Part shown: in pieces, positions 45,617 to 54,947 of the stretch
Position numbering within the stretch: the stretch's first letter is position 1
Layout of the letters: each line of letters opens with the position of its first letter
Assembly: GCF_052050035.1 (NCBI RefSeq)
Contig: NZ_CP189882.1
Coordinates: 434,001 to 498,000, forward strand
Length of the DNA stretch: 64,000 nt
Source: Symbiopectobacterium purcellii_A
GTDB lineage: Bacteria > Pseudomonadota > Gammaproteobacteria > Enterobacterales > Enterobacteriaceae
Reading direction: 5' to 3'
Position numbers and translations under genes: made by a program
Notes under the pieces: generated by a model
What the model saw: only the letters and a program-made list of their open reading frames with translations
The model's database searches: none
Told to the model about the DNA's origin: nothing

Positions 45617-47349
45617 AGCTCAGGCCCCAAACCAATATAGAACTGGAGATCGTTACGTCTCTCGGAATCATTAACCGGGACGGCAAAATCAAATTTGACC
45701 GGCCCCACTGGCGAGGCCCAGCGGATCCCGACACCGGCACCGGTTTTCAGGTCGTTGATCTTGAGATCGTTTACCGCATCACCGGTATCGACAAACACCG
45801 CCCCCCACCAGCGTCCGGTAAAGTTGTACTGGTATTCCAGAGAGCCAGTCAGCAATTTTGACGCACCGGTCAGTTTGCCTTCGTCATCGCGCGGTGAGAT
45901 AGAGCGGAACTTATAGCCGCGAATGCTGCGATCGCCCCCGGCAAAGAAGCGCAATGACGGCGGCACGCGAGAGAAGCTGTTGGTTTCAATCCAACCGACG
46001 TTGCCACGCGCGACAAAACGGTGCTTATCCTCCAACGTGCGGATCCAGACGTTCTGTGCCTGTATCACTGCAAAATCGATATCCGAGCCCCAGGTGGTAT
46101 CTGAGATATCCAGCGAGTAGCGCTGTGAATCCCCCCAGGTGGGCATGGTCCCGCCGCGCTGACGAGTGCGATTCAGCGTCAGGCCGGGATAGAGCAGCAT
46201 GGTGGTATGGGTGACACTGCCCTGAGTAAAGTGATCGAGACTCCAGTGCAGGTTAATAGAGCGCTGCCAACCGCGATTAAGCGTCCAGAAGCGCGCCACG
46301 TTGAGCATGGTGCCGTCTGATTTGGTGTCATTCAGGTCTTCGCGTTTAAAACCGGCTTGTAGCAAGTAGAACTGCTCCAGCGGGCTTCTCAGCAAGGGGA
46401 TTTTGTAACTGAAATCCAACGACTGCTCCGGTGCCGAGACGCTCAGGCTGCTTTCCAGACTGTGCCCACGCTCGTTGATCCACGGCATGCGCCACGTGGT
46501 CTGAAAGCGCGGCCCCACGTCAGTGGAGTATCCCACCCCGGTTTCCAGTAAATTGCGCGCAAGCGGTGTAACCACCGCATCCAGCGGCAGAATTTTATCG
46601 GTTTTTCCCGCCGCGAAATTGGGGGAGACCACTGCCGAGGTGAACCATCCGGTGGCGGACAAACGCCGGTTTAATTCGCCCAGATCTTCGCTGGTATACT
46701 CATCGCCCCGTTCAAACGGGATCAAATTGCGCAGATAGGCTTCATCAATTTGACTGCCCTGGAAGTGCACATCACCGAAACGGTAACGGGTACCGCCGTC
46801 ATAATCGATATCCCAGAAGGCTTCCCGCGTTTCGCGGATCACGCCCAACTGGCTTTTGTTGTAGTACGCATCAAAATACCCTTTACGCAGAGCCAGGTTA
46901 TTTAATGAACGCTTAAAATCATCATAGTCCCCGTGGTTCAGCACGCTGCCTATCGCAGGCAGACTGCGGCGCCGCAGTTGGAGGAAATCACTGTCGCTGC
47001 TGGCATCGCCCCGCAGCAGAACATCGGTACCCGCGATTTTGACCGGCTCACCCGGCGTCACCGTCACCAACAGCAGCGGACGTCCGCCGTTTTTTGCCGG
47101 GCGGTACTCAAAATTGATTTGCGGATCGTAATACCCCAGCGCCCTTAACCCGCGCCGGATCGCATCATCAACCCGGGCACGAAAGCGCCCGTCGGCGCTG
47201 ACTTCATCAGGGCCAATGGTAGACAAGCGCGCACGGACGTTGCGCTGTAATTCCCCTTCCAATCCTACCACTTGCAAACGCACGTTCTCTGCATAGGACG
47301 ATGCAGTTGCAAGCAGGCACACAAAAAGCCAAGTACGGTATCGTGACAC
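45613..47349 (-). CDS. tamA: Translocation and assembly module subunit TamA
   Basis: Omp85-family outer-membrane barrel, partner of TamB. 578 residues: signal peptide (MSRYRTWLFVCLLATASSYA), three POTRA domains (~22-265), then a 16-strand barrel. The lid motif FFAGGDRSIRGYKFRS and the C-terminal signature ending FYIGLGPEL are present. Divergent from msrA, as in E. coli. Confidence 0.97.
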   Translation of the reverse strand: MSRYRTWLFVCLLATASSYAENVRLQVVGLEGELQRNVRARLSTIGPDEVSADGRFRARVDDAIRRGLRALGYYDPQINFEYRPAKNGGRPLLLVTVTPGEPVKIAGTDVLLRGDASSDSDFLQLRRRSLPAIGSVLNHGDYDDFKRSLNNLALRKGYFDAYYNKSQLGVIRETREAFWDIDYDGGTRYRFGDVHFQGSQIDEAYLRNLIPFERGDEYTSEDLGELNRRLSATGWFTSAVVSPNFAAGKTDKILPLDAVVTPLARNLLETGVGYSTDVGPRFQTTWRMPWINERGHSLESSLSVSAPEQSLDFSYKIPLLRSPLEQFYLLQAGFKREDLNDTKSDGTMLNVARFWTLNRGWQRSINLHWSLDHFTQGSVTHTTMLLYPGLTLNRTRQRGGTMPTWGDSQRYSLDISDTTWGSDIDFAVIQAQNVWIRTLEDKHRFVARGNVGWIETNSFSRVPPSLRFFAGGDRSIRGYKFRSISPRDDEGKLTGASKLLTGSLEYQYNFTGRWWGAVFVDTGDAVNDLKINDLKTGAGVGIRWASPVGPVKFDFAVPVNDSERRNDLQFYIGLGPEL

Positions 47350-47585
47350 GCCAACTCCCCACGTTCGTTTATATTGTTCTACACAGGCGTGTGTTGAAAA
47401 TCATGTCAAAAACAATCCCACTTAACATCCTCATCTACACCCATTCTAAAGTGTAATCAATAATTTCAAAAATGCAGGTTGCGCAACGCCTTAACCTTAA
47501 ATGGCCTTGAACGATAAAGACAGCGTGAACTTTCTTAGTTATTCTGTTACCTATGAATAACATGGATTATCGCGGGAGTAACAAC

Positions 47586-48227
47586 GTGGTACAGCACAGT
47601 GATAAAAACCAACGTATCCGTCAATCAGAAGCACTGCCAGGACGAGGCACGCCAATGCCGCTGGCACGCCTGAACGTTGTCAGCCAACATTCCATGACTC
47701 ACGTTCCTGACAATATGGACGTTGCGCTGTTCGCCATGGGCTGTTTTTGGGGCGTGGAGCGTTTGTTCTGGCAGCAGGCAGGCGTATACAGCACCGCAGC
47801 AGGCTACACCGGCGGCTTTACGCCCAATCCAACCTACCGTGAAGTCTGTAGCGGACTTACCGGTCACGCCGAAGCGGTACGCATCGTCTACGATCCTGCC
47901 GTCATCAGCTACGAACGCCTGCTACAACTGTTTTGGGAAAATCACGATCCGGCACAAGGCATGCGACAGGGTAACGATCTCGGCACGCAGTATCGCTCAG
48001 CCATGTACACGCTCACCGCAGAAGAGATGACGTTGGCACAAGCCAGTCTGGTACGTTTCCAGCAAGCCATGCATGCCAGCGGTGATGCACGCACCATCAG
48101 CACAGAAATCGTCCAGGCGGGCCCCTTTTATTACGCGGAAGATGAACACCAGCAATACCTGCACAAGAATCCCGGCGGCTATTGCGGATTGGCGGGCATC
48201 GGCCTGTGTTTACCGCCCAGCACCTGA
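47586..48227 (+). CDS. msrA: Peptide methionine-S-sulfoxide reductase A
   Basis: Repairs oxidised methionine. I place the start at GTG 47586 (MVQHSDKNQRIRQSEALPGR) because GGGAG lies 8 bases upstream and the product is then 213 residues (E. coli 212). The ATG at 47553 would add 11 residues without similarity. Catalytic Cys53 lies in GCFWG, and resolving cysteines lie near the C terminus (YCGLAGIGLCLPP). Intact. Confidence 0.95.
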   Translation: MVQHSDKNQRIRQSEALPGRGTPMPLARLNVVSQHSMTHVPDNMDVALFAMGCFWGVERLFWQQAGVYSTAAGYTGGFTPNPTYREVCSGLTGHAEAVRIVYDPAVISYERLLQLFWENHDPAQGMRQGNDLGTQYRSAMYTLTAEEMTLAQASLVRFQQAMHASGDARTISTEIVQAGPFYYAEDEHQQYLHKNPGGYCGLAGIGLCLPPST

Positions 48228-48253
48228 TAAATTGCTCATATTTTACGCCATGC

Positions 48254-48284
48254 TTGCCAAATGGCCCATCAACACCGTTATAAT
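48254..48284 (+). promoter_or_regulatory. Candidate ytfL promoter
   Basis: TTGCCA (48254) and TATAAT (48279) with a 19-base spacer, followed by a GCCGCC..GGCGGC inverted repeat near 48290-48314 in the leader. The spacer is longer than optimal. Confidence 0.4.
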
Positions 48285-48402
48285 GCTTGCGCCGCCTGAC
48301 ATCCGTTACGGCGGCATTATTCATTCTGTCATCTAATGCGATTATTACTATTCATGCATTCATGACCTTCCTGAGGATACGGCCACGACGGCTGGAAAAC
48401 AT

Positions 48403-49743
48403 ATGTTAAACAGTTTATTACTGATAGTTCTTCTCATCGCGCTCAGTGCGTTTTTCTCGTTGTCCGAGATATCGCTGGCCGCTTCACGCAAAATAAAACT
48501 TAAACAGATGGCCGATGATGGGAATCTCAACGCCGCCATGGTGCTAAAACTCCAAGAAACGCCCGGTATCTTTTTTACCGTTATTCAAATCGGCATTAAC
48601 GCCGTGGCCATTCTGGCCGGTATTATCGGCGATCAAGCGTTCTCCCCCTATTTCACCGTATTTTTCCAACGTTTCATTACGCCAGAAATGGCCGATACCG
48701 TCAGCTTTGCCTGTTCCTTTGTGCTGGTGACCAGCCTGTTTATTCTGTTAGGCGATTTAACGCCGAAACGCATTGGCATGACGACACCGGAAGCCGTTGC
48801 TATCCGGATTATCAATCCCATGCGCTTCTGCTTGTTCTTTTTCCGTCCGTTGGTGTGGTTTTTTAACGGCCTGTCGAATGTGATCTTTCGTTTACTCAAA
48901 CTGCCTATGGTACGCAACGACGACATCACCTCCGATGATATTTATGCCGTGGTGGAAGCCGGGGCGCTGGCGGGCGTGCTGCGTAAGCAGGAACATGAAT
49001 TGATTGAAAACGTCTTTGAGCTGGAATCACGCACGGTGCCCTCGTCGATGACATCGCGAGAAAGCGTAGTGTTTTTCGATCTGCACGAAGACGAAGCGCA
49101 AATCAAAGAGAAGATTGCACAGCAGCCGCACTCCAAGTTTCTGGTGTGCAACGGCAACATCGACCAGGTCGTCGGTTATGTTGACTCCAAGGATCTGCTC
49201 AACCGCGTTTTGGGCAACCAGAGTCTTGCGCTCAATGGCGGCATTCAAATCCGTACTGCACTGATTGTGCCCGATACGCTGACACTCTCGGAAGCGCTGG
49301 AAAGCTTTAAAGCGGCGGGCGAAGATTTCGCGGTGATCCTGAACGAATATGCGCTGGTGGTCGGCATTATCACTCTGAACGACGTGATGACCACGCTGAT
49401 GGGCGATCTGGTTGGTCAGGGTATGGAAGAACAGATTGTGGCGCGTGATGAAAACTCGTGGCTCATCGATGGCGGCACGCCGATTGAAGATGTGATGCGT
49501 GCGCTGGATATCGACGATTTTCCCCATTCGGACAATTACGAAACCATCGGCGGCTTTATGATGTATACGCTGCGTAAGATCCCGAAACGCACCGATTATG
49601 TCCGCTTTGCAGGCTATAAATTTGAAGTGGTGGATATCGACAGCTACAAGATTGACCAGTTGCTGGTCACCCGCCTTGAAGAGAAGAACCCCGCGTCAAC
49701 GACCATTGCCGATGCCGAATCCACGGCAGAACCCAAAAGCTAG
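48403..49743 (+). CDS. ytfL: CNNM/CorC-family membrane protein (putative polyamine exporter)
   Basis: 446 residues (E. coli YtfL/PaeA 447). N-terminal DUF21 with three to four membrane helices (LLLIVLLIALSAFFSLSEIS..; ..VLVTSLFILLGDLTPKRIG), then a CBS pair (~215-335) and a C-terminal CorC_HlyC domain (..DENSWLIDGGTPIEDVMRAL..). E. coli YtfL has been described as a putrescine/cadaverine exporter (PaeA). AGGATACGG precedes the ATG region. Neighbour of msrA and of the ytfK remnant, in the normal order. Confidence 0.94.
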   Translation: MLNSLLLIVLLIALSAFFSLSEISLAASRKIKLKQMADDGNLNAAMVLKLQETPGIFFTVIQIGINAVAILAGIIGDQAFSPYFTVFFQRFITPEMADTVSFACSFVLVTSLFILLGDLTPKRIGMTTPEAVAIRIINPMRFCLFFFRPLVWFFNGLSNVIFRLLKLPMVRNDDITSDDIYAVVEAGALAGVLRKQEHELIENVFELESRTVPSSMTSRESVVFFDLHEDEAQIKEKIAQQPHSKFLVCNGNIDQVVGYVDSKDLLNRVLGNQSLALNGGIQIRTALIVPDTLTLSEALESFKAAGEDFAVILNEYALVVGIITLNDVMTTLMGDLVGQGMEEQIVARDENSWLIDGGTPIEDVMRALDIDDFPHSDNYETIGGFMMYTLRKIPKRTDYVRFAGYKFEVVDIDSYKIDQLLVTRLEEKNPASTTIADAESTAEPKS

Positions 49744-49822
49744 TCTTCAACCTGTGCCAGCCTGAACCGCTGGCCCATTGCTGCTGCCCATCATTGGCGG
49801 CAGCAGCGTTCCTCTTGAACCG

Positions 49823-49946
49823 CTAACCCATGTCGGCTTGCAGCCGCAGCACCTGACGGTTCACCTCAGACATCACCAGCAAATGCTGTTTGTCTTGGGT
49901 TTTCGGCAATAATATCTTGCCGTAATCAAACTCGAAAGCACCGATA
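49823..49946 (-). pseudogene. ytfK: YtfK, C-terminal part
   Basis: Minus-strand frame GAFEFDYGKILLPKTQDKQH.., ..SEVNRQVLRLQADMG is the C-terminal half of YtfK, a small protein implicated in stringent-response control in E. coli. Cut at TA 49945-49946 by a 92-bp MITE. The missing N-terminal part lies 5 kb away in opposite orientation (54863-54947). Confidence 0.9.
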
Positions 49947-50038
49947 TAGCCAAGCGACATTATTTTGATAACAGCCAGCTATGCTTCTTTGCCGCATATC
50001 AGGGCATAGGATGTAATCATTTTTAAGTCGGTTGGCTA
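49947..50038 (-). mobile_element. 92-bp MITE, copy e
   Basis: Left TA is ytfK; right TA (50039-50040) lies in an IS903 end. Marks the left breakpoint of the ~5 kb inversion. Confidence 0.92.
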
Positions 50039-50102
50039 TAGGATAACAGGTGTAGCAGAGGGAGTCATCCTGTCGGCTAATTCTGATTTATTCAACAAAG
50101 CC
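50039..50102 (+). mobile_element. IS903-type right-end fragment delta
   Basis: 64 bp matching the 3' end of IS903 (..CAGAGGGAGTCATCCTGTCG.. ..TTATTCAACAAAGCC), abutting the truncated istB. Confidence 0.88.
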
Positions 50103-50840
50103 CTTATCTTTCAGTCGATAGCTTTGACCGCTGATTTGCGCGATATGCGCATGGTGAAGCAGCCGATCCAGCATCGCCGCCGTCAGCGTTTCATCATCTC
50201 CGAATATCCCCGACCACTGGGTAAACGGCAGGTTGCTGGTCAGGACCACGCTGCCTGACTCATACCGTTTAGCGATAACCTGGAAGAACAGATTGGCTTC
50301 CATTTTACCGAAGGGAAGGTAGCCAACCTCATCTATGATCAACAACTTAGGCTTACCCACAACGCGATTAAGATAGCTTTTTAACTCCCCCTGACGATGT
50401 GATGCGAGCAGCTGTAGCATCAGATCTGCGGCTGTGACGAACCGAATACTCATTCCGGCCATCGCGGCTCTGTAGCCGAGTGCTGTCGCCAGGTGCGTTT
50501 TACCTACCCCGGACGGACCCAGCAAGACCAGGTTCTCCTGACGCTCGATAAACGCCAGCCCGGCCAACTCCTGGATCTGACTGCGAGGTACGCCACTCGC
50601 AAAGGCGAAATCAAACTGCTCCAGCGTCTTGATCACCGGTAGGCCTGATAAACGCAAAATAGTCTGCCGGCGCCGTTCGTTCAGCCCATCATGCTGAAGC
50701 TGTAAAGCAGCTTCAAGGAAGTCGGCATGAGTGCCGTTGCTGTCGATCGTCGTCTGAGCAACGGCGGGCCACTCAGCCGGTAATCTATCGAGCTTAAGCT
50801 GCTCGCAGAGCGCTGCGATACGATCATGCTGGAGGTTCAT
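50103..50840 (-). pseudogene. istB: IS21 IstB, C-terminally truncated
   Basis: Start at 50840 (MNLQHDRIAALCEQLKLDRL), 4-base overlap with istA. Walker A (GPSGVGKTHLATALG) and Walker B-type LLIIDEVGYLPF are intact; only the last ~14 residues are replaced by an IS903 end. It could still be functional if the tail is dispensable. Confidence 0.88.
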
Positions 50841-51865
50841 GCTTCTACCTCCAGTAGCGCCTGATACGTAGCCAACGGGTGCTGGAGACTCTCTGTGGGT
50901 ATGGGGCGCGAGCAACTCGCCGGTACCGGTGGAGGCAATGCCAGTGTTATCTTCGGCAATGGCAACAACGCAGCCCGCTCACGCGGCATGCGTTGTTCAG
51001 GCGGAATACCGGTGGTGCCATGTTTACGGGTGTTGGCAACGGTGATCAACCACTCACCAATGCGTGCATTAGCCGCGGGGACGTCCAGTATCAGCCCAGC
51101 CTGGCGAAACGTGGCGGCAAGCGGCACAACAAAGCTGTTCTTGAGGTAATGGTTGAAGCGTTCGACCTTGCCCTTAGTCTTGGCGCGGTAGGGACGGCAA
51201 ACTTTAGGCGTAAAGGCATACTTCTCAGCCAGTTGCATCAACTGAGGGTTCCAGCGATGCTTGCCGGGCCCGTAGACATCACGCTCAATAATGATGGCCT
51301 TGGCGTTGTCGAACAGCAACTGATGCGGAGTTCCGCCAAAGAACTTAAGTGCAGACTCAATGCCGTCACACCAGGCGGCGGACTCCTGGTTGCTGTAGAA
51401 CTTGACGAAAGTCGCCCGGCTCCAGCCCAGCGTAGCGACGAAGGCCAGCAACGGGTTATGGCCCTGCCTGACGATGGTGAAATCAACCTGCATCTGTACG
51501 CCGGGTTCGGTCTCAAAGCGCGTGACCGCCTCAGTAACGGGCTGCTTCATGGGGTGTAGAAATGCGGTAAGCATGCTATAGCCGCCATCATATCCCCGTT
51601 GGCCTATCTCGCGCAGCAGCACACTGGCCGGTATCCACTGTGGTCTGGCAGCAGCAACGCGCTCGAGAACATACGGCTTGAACGGGTCAAGCTTGCATGT
51701 TGTAGGCATACGCGGCTTGTAACGCATGTCAGCCACCGGTAGTGGACTACGGATATATCGTCGAACGGTCTCGCGGGAGCATGAAAGCTGCCGCGCGATG
51801 GCGCGGATGGACATGCCTTGACGGTGTAAAACGTGAATCTCCACTCTGGTCTCCAATGTCATCAT
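50837..51865 (-). CDS. istA: IS21 transposase IstA, intact
   Basis: 342 residues. Helix-turn-helix N terminus (..SIRAIARQLSCSRETVRRYI..), integrase core with VQMQVDFTIV, HQLLFDNAKAI and TKGKVERFNHYL. C terminus ..YQALLEVEA overlaps istB. Intact, but the element lacks its left end and so cannot move itself; it might act on other copies. Confidence 0.92.
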   Translation of the reverse strand: MMTLETRVEIHVLHRQGMSIRAIARQLSCSRETVRRYIRSPLPVADMRYKPRMPTTCKLDPFKPYVLERVAAARPQWIPASVLLREIGQRGYDGGYSMLTAFLHPMKQPVTEAVTRFETEPGVQMQVDFTIVRQGHNPLLAFVATLGWSRATFVKFYSNQESAAWCDGIESALKFFGGTPHQLLFDNAKAIIIERDVYGPGKHRWNPQLMQLAEKYAFTPKVCRPYRAKTKGKVERFNHYLKNSFVVPLAATFRQAGLILDVPAANARIGEWLITVANTRKHGTTGIPPEQRMPRERAALLPLPKITLALPPPVPASCSRPIPTESLQHPLATYQALLEVEA

Positions 51866-51950
51866 TGGCAGTGTCTTAAAACTGCCATTTTTACCCTAGG
51901 TGGGTCAGATTTACATCGGCAGGTGGGCCAGTTTTACATCGGTAGCGACA

Positions 51951-52131
51951 CCTGACTCCTTCATGTTGGCGTTGCACTTGGATTTGATACTCGTAAAGTA
52001 TCCTACCAAAGGCAGTAAATTGGCATAGAATCATGACAGGTCAGTGGCGCATCTCACTCTTTTGACAAAGAATAGGTCCGTTACTGCGTTGTATTGTATA
52101 CACAGCGGGCACCAAAAAGACGAGGTTCATT
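51951..52131. other. cysQ leader; possible former cpdB side
   Basis: Contains the cysQ promoter region (ACGAGG before the ATG). On the minus strand AAGGAG occurs immediately before the IS21 junction, where a divergent gene start would be expected. In E. coli the divergent neighbour of cysQ is cpdB; no cpdB coding sequence is seen here. Confidence 0.4.
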
Positions 52132-52872
52132 ATGTTGGAACAAATTTGCCAGTTGGCGCGCGACGCCGGTGCCGCTATCATGCAGGTGTATGATGGTGAA
52201 CGCCCTGTCGATGTCGCGCATAAAAAAGATGCGTCTCCTGTGACCGCCGCGGATTTGGCGGCGCATCACATCATCAAGCAGGGACTGGCGCAGATGTTTG
52301 CCGATATTCCCCTGTTGTCGGAAGAAGATCCGCCTGCCTGGGAGGTTCGCCAGCACTGGCAGCTCTACTGGCTGGTGGACCCGCTGGATGGCACCAAAGA
52401 GTTTCTTAACCGTAACGGCGAGTTCACCGTCAATATCGCGTTGATTGAAAATGGCGCGCCGGTGTTAGGCGTAGTGTATGTGCCGGTTACCGGTGTCATG
52501 TACGTAGCATCGGGGGGGAAAGCTTGGAAAGAGGTGGACGGTGTGCGTCGTTTGATTCATGTTAACCATGCACATCCGCCGCTGGTGGTGGTGAGCCGTT
52601 CTCATCTGGACGCAGAGTTAAAAGACTATTTGCTTCAGCTTGGTGAACACCAAACGGTAGCGATTGGGTCTTCGCTCAAATTTTGTCTGGTGGCGGAAGG
52701 CAAGGCCCAACTGTATCCACGTTTCGGGCCGACGAACGTGTGGGACACCGCCGCCGGGCACGCTGTCGCTGCGGCTGCCGGTGCACAGGTGCATGACTGG
52801 CAGGGCAAAACCCTCAATTATGTACCGCGTGAATCCTTTCTCAATCCAGGGTTTCGCGTGTCATTGTTTTGA
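52132..52872 (+). CDS. cysQ: 3'(2'),5'-bisphosphate nucleotidase CysQ
   Basis: Inositol-monophosphatase-fold enzyme that recycles PAP from sulfate assimilation. 246 residues (E. coli 246). Metal-binding motifs LLSEEDPP, VDPLDGTKEFLNR and the C-terminal WDTAAGHAVAAAAG are present. Lies inside the inverted segment, so its orientation relative to ytfL is reversed compared with E. coli. Intact. Confidence 0.96.
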   Translation: MLEQICQLARDAGAAIMQVYDGERPVDVAHKKDASPVTAADLAAHHIIKQGLAQMFADIPLLSEEDPPAWEVRQHWQLYWLVDPLDGTKEFLNRNGEFTVNIALIENGAPVLGVVYVPVTGVMYVASGGKAWKEVDGVRRLIHVNHAHPPLVVVSRSHLDAELKDYLLQLGEHQTVAIGSSLKFCLVAEGKAQLYPRFGPTNVWDTAAGHAVAAAAGAQVHDWQGKTLNYVPRESFLNPGFRVSLF

Positions 52873-52939
52873 TGTGCGCAGCGGTGTGAGCGAGACAGGC
52901 GTGGTGAGACGATCGTCCACGCTTGTTCTCTGCTGAGAA

Positions 52940-53521
52940 TTACTCTTTCAACAACAGTGGCAGCAGGTTCATCACTTGCTGCACGTCTTGCGCACTGAGC
53001 GCCCCGTCTTTGACATAGCGCACCTGACCGCGCTTATCCAGCACCACAATCGCTGAACTTTTCTGTTCTAACTGCCAGGCGTTGCTGACGTTGCCGTTGC
53101 TGTCGACAATAAACTGCGACCAGGGAAAGGTTTTTTTACTCTCTTCAAGACTGCTGCGAACAAACGGGCCTGTGCCGATGATGGCGTCGTCGGTATTGAC
53201 GATTGTCGTCGTTTGGTAATATTCACGCGCTAGATTAGCGGCCTTGATGGCACTTATCAGCGGATCGTTCATCGCTTTGGCCGATGTCCTACCGGCAATA
53301 TGCTGGATGACGCGCACCTTGCCTACGAGCTGTGCGCTGTTCCAGTTCTGGTAGCTAAACTGTTGGTTTTGATACATCAGCTCCCCTTTATCGGCAACGC
53401 CGGTCGGGGGCAGAGTGCTGTTGAGCGTAAGGTTGTGCGCCATGCAGGGTAACGTCAGCAGGGTGCACAGGCTAAACAGGGTTATTCGCAGACGCAGCGT
53501 CGAGGTGTGGCAGGCAGTCAT
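52940..53521 (-). CDS. ytfJ: Periplasmic YtfJ-family protein
   Basis: 193 residues (E. coli 184) with signal peptide (LRITLFSLCTLLTLPCMAHN) and a thioredoxin-like fold typical of the YtfJ family (KVRVIQHIAGRTSAK, ..SSAIVVLDKRGQVRYVKDG). No CxxC. Convergent with cysQ and divergent from the ytfK N-terminal part, as expected from E. coli, but the whole block is turned round. Function not established. Confidence 0.93.
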   Translation of the reverse strand: MTACHTSTLRLRITLFSLCTLLTLPCMAHNLTLNSTLPPTGVADKGELMYQNQQFSYQNWNSAQLVGKVRVIQHIAGRTSAKAMNDPLISAIKAANLAREYYQTTTIVNTDDAIIGTGPFVRSSLEESKKTFPWSQFIVDSNGNVSNAWQLEQKSSAIVVLDKRGQVRYVKDGALSAQDVQQVMNLLPLLLKE

Positions 53522-53806
53522 AACGTGTCCTCAGGTAGAAAGCGGCGAAGGTAACGCGAAACCGTTGCTTAAGCGTAGAGGAAGATATCTGGTCTGTCCT
53601 GTTTGGAATGTGATCGAGATTCATAATTTTTGTTACGTAAAGGTAAAAATAAAACTATGCTGATCGATAACGGAACTATCTTATAACAGTCTGAAAACCC
53701 CGTGAATTGTGCTGCTTTTTTGTGTGGAACTAAATGCCATCTGGCGACACTAATAGTTAGGCGTTCTATTATAGCTAAACGACTTAATTTTGATTACATT
53801 ATTTAA

Positions 53807-54775
53807 ATGAGCTATTCAATTGATTTTAGACTTAAAGTGATATCTACACGGAAAAACGAAGGGTTGAGTATCCGAGAAACAGCGAAGCAATTTCGGATTG
53901 GCCCTGCCTCTGTATCGCGTTGGATTAATCAAATAGAGTCAAAAGCATCGACCACGCGTCAGCGAAAGATCGATAAATCCGAGTTGATATAGCCAACCGA
54001 CTTAAAAATGATTACATCCTATGCCCTGATATGCGGCAAAGAAGCATAGCTGGCTGTTATCAAAATAATGTCGCTTGGCTATATGCGGCAAAGAAGCATA
54101 GCTGGCTGTTATCAAAATAATGTCGCTTGGCTATAAAAGATGTTGAACAATATCCAGATGCTTACCAAAAAGAACGTGCAGAGCGTTTTGGCGTTTGTCA
54201 GAAGGCCATTTGGCAAGCGCTTAAAAAGCTGGGATTGACCTATAAAAAAAACTCTACGTCATCCGAAAGCCGACGAAAACGCCCGGCAGGGATTTCAACA
54301 AAAAAAACAACAGTATGAAAAAGAAGGTAAACCTATTGTTTTTATTGATGAAAGTGGTTTTTCACACGATGCCCCACGGACTCACGGCTATTCCCCAAAA
54401 GGTCAACGGTGTTTTGGCCTGAAGAACTGGGGAGCTAGGGGAAGAACAAATGTTATCGGCGCTTTATTAGGCACAACGCTGTTTGCTATCGGATTATTTG
54501 ATATCAATATTAACAGCGATGTTTTCTATGCCTGGGTCACACAAGTCCTTATCCCAGTACTCCCTAAAAACAGTGTAATCATGATGGACAATGCCACTTT
54601 TCACAAAAAACATAATATTCAACAAGTCATCATCGATGCAGGGTATATGGTGGAGTATTTGCCTACATATTCGCCAGATCTTAACCCAATTGAGCATAAA
54701 TGGGCACAAGCAAAAAGCAAAAAAAGAGAGATGGGTTGCGATACAGAGAGTTTGTTCTCAGTCCATATGGTGTAA
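53807..54775 (+). pseudogene. IS630 transposase in element K
   Basis: N-terminal part cut after codon ~61 by MITE DNA; a change RRKV to RLKV is seen near the start. The DDE part is intact beyond the A8 run, with two heptamers. Confidence 0.85.
53990..54133 (+). mobile_element. 92-bp MITE, copy f, with 52-bp tandem duplication
   Basis: A full MITE (53990-54081) is followed by a second copy of its last 52 bp (54082-54133). TA duplication 53988-53989 and 54134-54135. Confidence 0.9.
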
Positions 54776-54862
54776 TCAAAATTAAGTCGCTTGGCTATAA
54801 CGCATGATTTTATACCCCAGCGTGGGGCCAAAGAGAAAAATGAAAACGGGAGGAGAGATACA

Positions 54863-54947
54863 ATGCGGATCTTCGAACTTTACAACCAGTTAAAAGTCGC
54901 GAAGTACGTGAAAACGCTGTTTCGCAGTCGGTTGTATATCAGAGGTA
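54863..54947 (+). pseudogene. ytfK: YtfK, N-terminal part
   Basis: GGAGGAGAG then ATG at 54863: MRIFELYNQLKVAKYVKTLF RSRLYIRG, the first 28 residues of YtfK, cut at TA 54946-54947 by IS630 L. Joining the two TA sites gives RGIGAFEFDYGK in frame and a complete ~68-residue protein. Confidence 0.9.

Larger units (their letters stand above)
50103..51950 (-). mobile_element. IS21-family element, copy 2, left end missing
   Basis: Right end identical to copy 1 (..CATCGGTAGCGACA); the left terminal repeats and istB tail are lost to IS903 delta. Serves as the uninterrupted reference for copy 1. Confidence 0.93.
53772..54797 (+). mobile_element. IS630-family element K
   Basis: 880 bp after subtracting the 146-bp MITE insertion. 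Lies between ytfJ and the ytfK N-terminal part (TA 53770-53771, 54798-54799). Confidence 0.93.
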
